From: Muribaculaceae bacterium
GTDB lineage: Bacteria; Bacteroidota; Bacteroidia; Bacteroidales; Muribaculaceae
Direction: 5' to 3'
Assembly (NCBI GenBank): GCA_016302215.1
Contig: JAEDNZ010000045.1
Coordinates: 1 to 12,481, forward strand
DNA length: 12,481 nucleotides
The notes under the pieces were generated by a model. That model was not told the origin of the DNA. It searched no databases and worked only from the letters and a program-made list of their open reading frames with translations. This document shows, piece by piece, positions 8,521 through 12,481 of this stretch; the stretch's first letter is position 1, and each line of letters begins with the position of its first letter. The position numbers were made by a program, and so were the translations under genes.

Positions 8521-8567
8521 ATTAGTTTTGTTAGAAGATTAGATTACTATAGCCGAGCTATTTGCTG

Positions 8568-8575
8568 CAAAGATA
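8568..8575 (-). promoter_or_regulatory. Bacteroidota-type -7 promoter box for the leftward lipoprotein unit
   Basis: On the minus strand this is TATCTTTG, an exact TAnnTTTG match about 48 bases before the ATG at 8520. Its TTTG forms half of a small palindrome, TTTGCTGCAAA (8561-8571), over the expected transcription start, which could be a regulator site or chance. No good -33 TTTG is present at the usual spacing. Confidence 0.6.
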
Positions 8576-8664
8576 CACAAAAATGTGAGTATTTTTTCTG
8601 AATGTTGCAAAAAAATAATTCTCTGACGCCCCATTTCTTGCCTGAAAAGTGCATTTTGTTCCAG

Positions 8665-8708
8665 GATTGATATAAAAAGTCACTGGATTGATATTCGCCG
8701 ATTGATAT
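8665..8708 (+). repeat. Three direct copies of GATTGATAT upstream of a promoter
   Basis: Exact copies of GATTGATAT start at 8665, 8686 and 8700. The first two share a longer core, GGATTGATAT, and are 21 bases apart, two helical turns, so they would face the same side of the DNA. The third is 14 bases further on and ends six bases before the TAATTTTG box. The layout fits an activator or repressor binding array for the 8858 gene. The regulator is unknown. Confidence 0.6.
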
Positions 8709-8714
8709 TTGGGG

Positions 8715-8722
8715 TAATTTTG
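8715..8722 (+). promoter_or_regulatory. Bacteroidota-type -7 promoter box for the rightward lipoprotein gene
   Basis: TAATTTTG is an exact TAnnTTTG match. Transcription would start near 8729, giving a leader of about 130 bases before the ATG at 8858, unusually long compared with the other promoters here. No standard -33 element is visible. The GATTGATAT repeats occupy that zone instead, which suggests dependence on a regulator. Confidence 0.6.
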
Positions 8723-8734
8723 CGACATCAAAAG

Positions 8735-8768
8735 TTGATTTTTATGAAGCCGTTTCTCCAAAAATCAA
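8735..8768 (+). promoter_or_regulatory. Leader inverted repeat enclosing the start of a 10-codon frame
   Basis: TTGATTTTT (8735-8743) and AAAAATCAA (8760-8768) are perfectly complementary over 9 bp with a 16-base loop. The loop contains an ATG at 8744 that opens a 10-codon frame ending at 8776. The stem is AT-rich and so only moderately stable. A role in the leader is inference. Confidence 0.4.
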
Positions 8769-8787
8769 TAATCTAATCTTGTGATAT

Positions 8788-8830
8788 AGTCATAGCCTCG
8801 ATATGTCATACAATTATTGAGGCTATGACT
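8788..8830 (+). promoter_or_regulatory. Long leader stem-loop before the lipoprotein gene
   Basis: AGTCATAGCCTC (8788-8799) is the exact reverse complement of GAGGCTATGACT (8819-8830). The pairing continues inward with one G-U wobble to a 16-bp stem (8788-8803 with 8815-8830) and an 11-base loop. It has no T-run on either strand, so it is not an intrinsic terminator. It buries an in-frame ATG at 8825 and ends 27 bases before the chosen start at 8858. It may control translation or mRNA stability, or be a protein-binding operator. Confidence 0.65.
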
Positions 8831-8857
8831 CTTATTAAGAAGTATGAAAGTATGACC

Positions 8858-9886
8858 ATGAATAAGAAACTAAACCGCACGGCATCTATCGTAATAGCCT
8901 CGCTAAGTATATACGCTTGCTCGGGCAATGCTACCAATGCAGCATCGTCAAGCGGCCTCTCGGATAATATAATGGAGAGCATCTATTGTGCTCTGCCTGA
9001 TACGGCGTGTCTCGCCGGTGACAGGGCACAGATGCTGGCCGGCGGCAAGACGGTGGCCGAAGATGGGTCGTTTGACCGCACAGCGTATCCTGATGGTGTG
9101 GCATGCGTCGCTGACTCAATCATCACTGCCTATGCCGATGAAAATGCTGATGGCGGTTGGTCGGCACGAGTGTGGAACACGTCAGAGCCCGATGTTAAAG
9201 TGGTGCTCGTGGTGCAAGAGCATGGCACAGCCACTGACTTTGCCTACTGCTACCGCTATAATGTAACTACAAAGTCAGTGACCAAGGCTCCCGACGTGCT
9301 GAAAATGCCCGATGTCGGTGATTTCTTATATCCCGGCAGTATGAGAGACTGGGCTATCGATGAATACCGGCAAGAGGCGATGCGTACAGCCACTCCATGG
9401 GGCAATAGCTGTATGACCTTTGATATCTACTCGCCTATGCTCACTATCACATTTTATTCCCCGGCAATTGACACTGACAACCTCTTTGATATCGATTCCC
9501 GGCAAATACCCATCAGGTTTAGGTGGACCGGCAATCACTTCGAGCAGTATCCGGGCCGGCATTTCTATTGTTACTGGCTCTATGAGCAGCCTCACGGCGC
9601 AGAACCTATACCACTCAGATTTAGCTCTGACGATGACGGCAACCCCGCTATGCTTACTATCGGTAGTTTGGCCACTGAATATTGGGTGAGCGGCAAGGTG
9701 GCATGTGTCAACGGCAACACCTACAGATTTGATGGCAAATGCACCTCTGACGGCAGTGAGCGGAAGTGCCGAGGCTCATTTACGGCTTACGTCGATAATG
9801 ATAGTGATATGTTGCACATAAAGTTTGATTTTGACCTGCCGGGCGTTTTTGATGCCGACAAGCAGTACGTATTGACCTGCAACTAA
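8858..9886 (+). CDS. Predicted lipoprotein of unknown function, 342 aa
   Basis: From ATG 8858 the protein starts MNKKLNRTASIVIASLSIYAC, a basic start and hydrophobic core ending in a lipobox-like IYAC with Cys20, so an outer- or inner-membrane lipoprotein is likely. The frame is open 11 codons further up to ATG 8825, but that codon lies inside a long stem-loop and would put charged residues before the signal. The mature protein looks beta-rich, with many aromatic and acidic residues. FRWTGNHFEQYPGRHFYCYW sits past the middle, and a C-terminal domain ends in KFDFDLPGVFDADKQYVLTCN. I recognise no family. The FRWTGNHF motif resembles the C-terminal end of the divergent lipoprotein at 7441-8520. 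A strong terminator follows 50 bases after the stop, making this a single-gene transcript with a structured leader. Confidence 0.8.
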   Translation: MNKKLNRTASIVIASLSIYACSGNATNAASSSGLSDNIMESIYCALPDTACLAGDRAQMLAGGKTVAEDGSFDRTAYPDGVACVADSIITAYADENADGGWSARVWNTSEPDVKVVLVVQEHGTATDFAYCYRYNVTTKSVTKAPDVLKMPDVGDFLYPGSMRDWAIDEYRQEAMRTATPWGNSCMTFDIYSPMLTITFYSPAIDTDNLFDIDSRQIPIRFRWTGNHFEQYPGRHFYCYWLYEQPHGAEPIPLRFSSDDDGNPAMLTIGSLATEYWVSGKVACVNGNTYRFDGKCTSDGSERKCRGSFTAYVDNDSDMLHIKFDFDLPGVFDADKQYVLTCN

Positions 9887-9936
9887 GCAAGGCACCACAA
9901 ATACATATCTGCATTGCTACACAATCATAACACACG

Positions 9937-9988
9937 CCGGAGGGTAGGGCACTGACACCTATCGCTCCGGTTTTTTCATTCTTTTTTT
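9937..9988 (+). terminator. Strong intrinsic terminator after the lipoprotein gene
   Basis: The left arm CCGGAGGGTAGG (9937-9948) pairs with CCTATC (9958-9963) and, after a one-base bulge at 9964, with CTCCGG (9965-9970). This gives about 12 bp around a 9-base loop. TTTTTT follows at once (9971-9976), then a second T-run. It ends the 8858-9886 transcript and separates it from the next promoter. Confidence 0.9.
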
Positions 9989-10021
9989 GAGAAAAAAGAG
10001 CGCAGGTGTTATGAAAAGTTG

Positions 10022-10029
10022 TATCTTTG
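10022..10029 (+). promoter_or_regulatory. Bacteroidota-type -7 promoter box for the NEYL-repeat gene
   Basis: TATCTTTG is an exact TAnnTTTG match about 30 bases before the ATG at 10059, so the leader would be roughly 23 bases. The box lies downstream of the alternative in-frame ATG at 9987 and therefore argues against that start. No clear -33 TTTG is present. Confidence 0.65.
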
Positions 10030-10058
10030 TGATGTGTAACAATGTAAATCAAAGCTAT

Positions 10059-10511
10059 ATGAAAACACGGTTATTGTCATTCGTGATATTGATGGCGCTT
10101 AGCGTAATCGATGTTGCTGCTCAGCAGTACACGAGCCGTTACAATGAATATCTCCGCCGCACGGAGTATTTTGATAAATCAGGCGCGATGCTGGGGTATT
10201 CGACCTACAACGAGTATTTGCAGCGCACCGAATACTATGACCGCTCCGGACGCCTGCAGCGCACCGAGCAAAACAATCACTATCTTGATCGCAGCGAGGT
10301 GAGAGATGCCTCCGGAAGGCTCAAATCCACCACAAAGAAAAATGAGTATCTAAACCGCGAGGAGACACGCGATGCCGGCGGTGGGCTCACGATGTACAAA
10401 AAATGGAATGAGTACCTCGAGCGTTATGACGTGTATGACTCCTCCGGGCGTGTGATCGGATACTATAAGTATAACGAGTATCTTGACCGATGGGAGTACT
10501 ATAATCGGTAA
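10059..10511 (+). CDS. Small exported protein of 22-residue NEYL repeats
   Basis: The 150-residue product begins with a signal peptide (MKTRLLSFVILMALSVIDVAAQ, cleavage likely after the two alanines near 20-21), so the mature protein is probably periplasmic or surface-exposed. Almost all the rest is a tandem repeat: NEYL or NHYL starts at residues 29, 51, 73, 95, 117 and 139, an exact 22-residue period, with the last copy truncated at 12 residues. The unit has the form NEYL-x-R-x-E-x-x-D-x-S-G-R-x and is rich in Tyr, Arg and Glu. The Gly turn and alternating aromatics suggest beta-hairpins, reminiscent of but not matching MORN or YD repeats. The start at 10059 is supported by the signal peptide and a promoter box at 10022-10029. 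The gene is flanked by a terminator upstream and the Fur promoter downstream, so it is probably monocistronic. Function unknown; binding to a surface or polymer is only a guess. Confidence 0.85.
   Translation: MKTRLLSFVILMALSVIDVAAQQYTSRYNEYLRRTEYFDKSGAMLGYSTYNEYLQRTEYYDRSGRLQRTEQNNHYLDRSEVRDASGRLKSTTKKNEYLNREETRDAGGGLTMYKKWNEYLERYDVYDSSGRVIGYYKYNEYLDRWEYYNR
10143..10508 (+). repeat. In-frame tandem repeat, 66-bp period, 5.5 copies
   Basis: Units start at 10143, 10209, 10275, 10341, 10407 and 10473 (partial), each encoding 22 residues that begin NEYL or NHYL. The DNA copies have diverged at many sites while the protein pattern is kept, so this is an old repeat under selection rather than a recent expansion. 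Confidence 0.9.
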
Positions 10512-10518
10512 TATGTGT

Positions 10519-10579
10519 AGCCGCAGGCATGCACGCACTATGGCTCAAACGCGCTCGCAGCCGCGGCTTTCGCCTTTTT
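10519..10579 (+). terminator. Possible weak terminator after the repeat-protein gene
   Basis: AGCCGC (10519-10524) can pair with GCGGCT (10563-10568) around a long GC-rich interior, and a short GGC-TTTC-GCC hairpin precedes TTTTT at 10575-10579. A second GCCTTTTT copy follows at 10584. The stems are short and the loop is long, so this is a tentative call. Confidence 0.3.
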
Positions 10580-10606
10580 AATTGCCTTTTTATCTCAGTA
10601 TAAATT

Positions 10607-10636
10607 TGGCTATCTCGCTTTATTGTGTTAACTTTG
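10607..10636 (+). promoter_or_regulatory. Promoter of the Fur-family gene, with both -33 and -7 boxes
   Basis: TTTG at 10607-10610 and TAACTTTG at 10629-10636 are separated by 18 bases, close to the Bacteroidota -33/-7 layout and the most complete promoter in the window. The start of transcription should fall near 10641-10643, only two to four bases before the ATG at 10645, so the mRNA would be leaderless or nearly so. Confidence 0.75.
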
Positions 10637-10644
10637 TAAGCATA

Positions 10645-11151
10645 ATGGCAGACTCAATAACACATCCGGCATATATGATTTTGGACGACTATCTGAGGCG
10701 TACAAATCGGCGTCATACCTCTGAGCGCACGGCGCTGCTGGAGTGTGTATTGGCCACTAAAGGTCACTTCTCGATTGACACCCTTAGGCTCAATGCCGAA
10801 AAGACGGGGATGCGTGTGTCTGTGGCTACGGTATATAACACTGTGGAGCTATTTGTGGACTGCGGGCTGGTGGTGCGCCATCGTTTTGGCTCGCGCACAT
10901 CGATGTATGAGAAAGCATCAGTGGGCGACAATCACTACCACTTGGTGTGCACAAGCTGCGGCAAGATAAAGGATGTCCATGACGCTGACCTTAGCAAGAT
11001 GCTCTCGCGCCGCAGGTATGTGGGATTTACTCCCGCTTATTTTGCAGTGAGCGTGTACGGCGTATGCTCGGCATGCCGCCGCAAAGCTAAAGTATCAACA
11101 GAAAAACAAACAAAAAAATCACATAAACACAACAACACTGATGAAAGTTGA
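10645..11151 (+). CDS. Fur/PerR-family metal-dependent transcriptional regulator
   Basis: The 168-residue cytoplasmic repressor has an N-terminal winged helix (about 11-82, recognition region VSVATVYNTVELFVDCGLV) and a C-terminal dimerisation domain with metal sites. Structural zinc ligands are CTSC (Cys102, Cys105) and CSAC (Cys141, Cys144). The regulatory site would use His41, Glu89, His97, His99 and Asp110. Asp110 is at the position of PerR Asp104, which favours a peroxide-sensing PerR role, whereas Glu89 is the residue found in Fur. Iron, manganese or zinc sensing cannot be separated from sequence alone. The frame is open to an ATG at 10582, but the promoter at 10607-10636 lies inside that extension, so 10645 is the start. 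The tail (from about 147) is Lys- and Asn-rich. It overlaps purA by 11 bases. I recall a Fur-family gene next to purA in other Bacteroidales. Confidence 0.93.
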   Translation: MADSITHPAYMILDDYLRRTNRRHTSERTALLECVLATKGHFSIDTLRLNAEKTGMRVSVATVYNTVELFVDCGLVVRHRFGSRTSMYEKASVGDNHYHLVCTSCGKIKDVHDADLSKMLSRRRYVGFTPAYFAVSVYGVCSACRRKAKVSTEKQTKKSHKHNNTDES

Positions 11152-12427
11152 CGTATTGTTAGGCCTCCAATGGGGCGATGAGGGTAAAGGTAAAGTCGTA
11201 GATGTGCTGACTCCGCGCTATGATGTAGTGGCGCGCTTTCAAGGCGGCCCAAATGCCGGCCACACCCTCGAATTTGATGGTAAAAAATATGTCTTGCGCT
11301 CAATACCTTCGGGCATCTTTCAGTCCGGCCAAATCAATATCATAGGCAATGGCGTGGTGCTTGACCCTATCCTCTTCAGAGAAGAAGCCGAGGCCTTGGA
11401 GGCTTCAGGCGTGGATATCCATAAGGTGCTCAAGATTTCGCGCAAAGCGCATCTGATATTGCCTACTCACCGACTCCTTGATGCCGCCAATGAGCGAGCT
11501 AAAGGCGGCGCAAAGATAGGCACCACCGGCAAGGGCATTGGCCCCACTTACACTGACAAAGTGTCGCGCAACGGTGTGCGCGTGGGTGATACCGAGCTCT
11601 CCGACTTCGCTTCGCGATACGGCAAGGCCAAAGAGGCTCATGTGGCGCGACTGCGCACTCTGGGCATGGAGCTGCCCGACGACTTCGCTGCTACCGAAAG
11701 CAAGTGGCTCGATGCGGTGAAGTATCTTCACACCTACGAGCTTATCGATAGCGAGCATTATATCAATCACTTGCTGGCTGAGGGCAAGACTGTGCTTTGC
11801 GAAGGCGCGCAAGGCACCATGCTTGACGTGGATTTCGGCTCGTATCCCTTTGTGACATCAAGCAATACGATATGCGCCGGAGCGTGCAGCGGCCTGGGCG
11901 TCGCTCCTAACAAAATCGGAGAGGTATATGGTATATTCAAAGCCTACTGCACTCGCGTAGGCAGCGGCCCATTCCCCACAGAGCTGTTTGATGAAACGGG
12001 CAAGCGTATCCGCGACCTCGGCCACGAGTATGGCGCCGTCACCGGACGTGAGCGCCGCTGCGGTTGGATTGACTTGGTGGCCCTTAGATATGCTATCATG
12101 CTCAATGGCGTGACGCAGCTGATTATGATGAAGAGCGATGTGCTCGATGGCTTTGACACTATCAAAGCCGCTGTCGCTTATAAGGTCAACGGCGTGGAGA
12201 CTCGCGACTTCCCCTACTCGATAGAGGAGGCTGCGCACGTAGAGCCGGTATATGCTGAAATGCCCGGCTGGCGCACTGATATGACCGCTATGCGCGGCGA
12301 GGACGAGTTCCCATGTGAGTTCACTGACTATATCGCCTTCATTGAGCGCGAGTTAGGTGTCCCTGTCACTATAGTGTCAATAGGCCCGGATCGCTGCCAG
12401 ACCATCTTACGCCATAATCACAAATAA
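11141..12427 (+). CDS. purA: Adenylosuccinate synthetase
   Basis: PurA condenses IMP and aspartate with GTP to form adenylosuccinate, the first committed step from IMP to AMP, in the cytoplasm. The 428-residue protein is full length (E. coli has 432). GLQWGDEGKGK carries the catalytic Asp13, and NAGHT carries His41, both at the E. coli positions. Other signatures are GTTGKGIGPTYTDK, EGAQGTMLDVDFGSYPFVTS and the TGRERRCGWIDLVAL region. ATG 11141 is fixed by the conserved MKVDVLLGLQWGDEG opening. It begins inside the end of the Fur-family gene (11-base overlap), so it is cotranscribed and probably translationally coupled. The preceding 40 bases are very A-rich, a common feature of well-translated starts in Bacteroidota, which lack strong Shine-Dalgarno use. 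No terminator is seen in the 54 bases that remain. Confidence 0.98.
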   Translation: MKVDVLLGLQWGDEGKGKVVDVLTPRYDVVARFQGGPNAGHTLEFDGKKYVLRSIPSGIFQSGQINIIGNGVVLDPILFREEAEALEASGVDIHKVLKISRKAHLILPTHRLLDAANERAKGGAKIGTTGKGIGPTYTDKVSRNGVRVGDTELSDFASRYGKAKEAHVARLRTLGMELPDDFAATESKWLDAVKYLHTYELIDSEHYINHLLAEGKTVLCEGAQGTMLDVDFGSYPFVTSSNTICAGACSGLGVAPNKIGEVYGIFKAYCTRVGSGPFPTELFDETGKRIRDLGHEYGAVTGRERRCGWIDLVALRYAIMLNGVTQLIMMKSDVLDGFDTIKAAVAYKVNGVETRDFPYSIEEAAHVEPVYAEMPGWRTDMTAMRGEDEFPCEFTDYIAFIERELGVPVTIVSIGPDRCQTILRHNHK

Positions 12428-12481
12428 AAACTAACAGATAACCGACTAACTCTCAAATCTATACCCTAATCCTAAAACGCA

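Larger units (their letters stand above)
8521..8857. other. Divergent intergenic region, no gene
   Basis: This 337-base gap between two divergent lipoprotein genes holds, in order, the leader and TATCTTTG box of the leftward unit (8568-8575), a stretch with nothing recognisable (about 8580-8660), three GATTGATAT direct repeats, a rightward TAATTTTG box and a leader with two inverted repeats. It is more AT-rich than the flanking genes. The only open frame on the plus strand of the leader is a 10-codon one at 8744-8776 (MKPFLQKSII); I do not annotate it as a gene. Confidence 0.8.

Noticed and set aside
8558..8761. 67-codon minus-strand open frame in the divergent gap
   Set aside because: It runs across two promoters and the direct repeats, has no recognisable features and would overlap the leader of the real minus-strand gene.
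9987..10058. Upstream in-frame ATG for the NEYL-repeat gene
   Set aside because: It lies before the TATCTTTG promoter box and would put 24 non-signal residues ahead of a normal signal peptide.
10143..10508. Regular 66-bp spacing that could suggest a CRISPR-like array
   Set aside because: The repeats are in frame, diverged in DNA, conserved in protein, and have no unique-spacer structure.
10559..10568. Perfect palindrome AGCCGCGGCT
   Set aside because: It has no loop, so it cannot form a useful hairpin by itself; as a protein site it is unsupported by any second copy nearby.
10582..10644. Upstream in-frame ATG for the Fur-family gene
   Set aside because: The -33 and -7 promoter boxes lie inside this extension, and the residues are hydrophobic and unlike the family N-terminus.

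Overview
The window looks like chromosomal DNA from a Bacteroidales bacterium, probably Muribaculaceae or a close relative. The evidence is the recurrent TAnnTTTG -7 promoter boxes typical of Bacteroidota, starts without clear Shine-Dalgarno sequences, a periplasmic tricorn-like S41 protease, the Bacteroidota short form of the YrdC-domain protein, and a Fur-family gene overlapping purA. The genus assignment is inference. No IS element, phage gene, CRISPR array, tRNA or rRNA was seen.

Left part, minus strand (6737 down to 1): a tight four-gene run driven by a TAATTTTG box at 6730-6737. It encodes a secreted tricorn-like protease (6704-3462), an L-threonylcarbamoyladenylate synthase-type YrdC protein (3465-2887), a membrane polyprenyl-phosphate sugar-1-phosphate transferase (2867-1500, GTG start proposed) and a ClC-family anion channel/transporter with a CBS tail, cut by the window edge (1445-1). 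The genes overlap or lie within about 55 bases of each other, so they are probably cotranscribed although their functions are unrelated.

Middle, minus strand (8575 down to 6799): a second unit with a TATCTTTG box, a predicted lipoprotein of unknown function (8520-7441), a 157-residue cytoplasmic protein of unknown function (7364-6891) and a good intrinsic terminator (6843-6799).

Divergent gap 8521-8857: the most structured non-coding stretch. Besides the two back-to-back promoters it holds three GATTGATAT direct repeats, a 9-bp inverted repeat around a 10-codon open frame, and a 16-bp stem-loop in the leader of the plus-strand lipoprotein (8858-9886).

Right part, plus strand: the lipoprotein gene ends at a strong bulged terminator (9937-9988). 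Next is a small exported protein made almost entirely of 22-residue NEYL repeats (10059-10511), with its own promoter. Then come a Fur/PerR-family metalloregulator whose promoter implies a nearly leaderless mRNA (10645-11151) and purA, adenylosuccinate synthetase (11141-12427), which overlaps it by 11 bases. The last 54 bases hold nothing I can recognise.

No complete new multi-gene system is evident. The best candidates for something undescribed are the regulated lipoprotein leader (8665-8857) and the NEYL-repeat protein.
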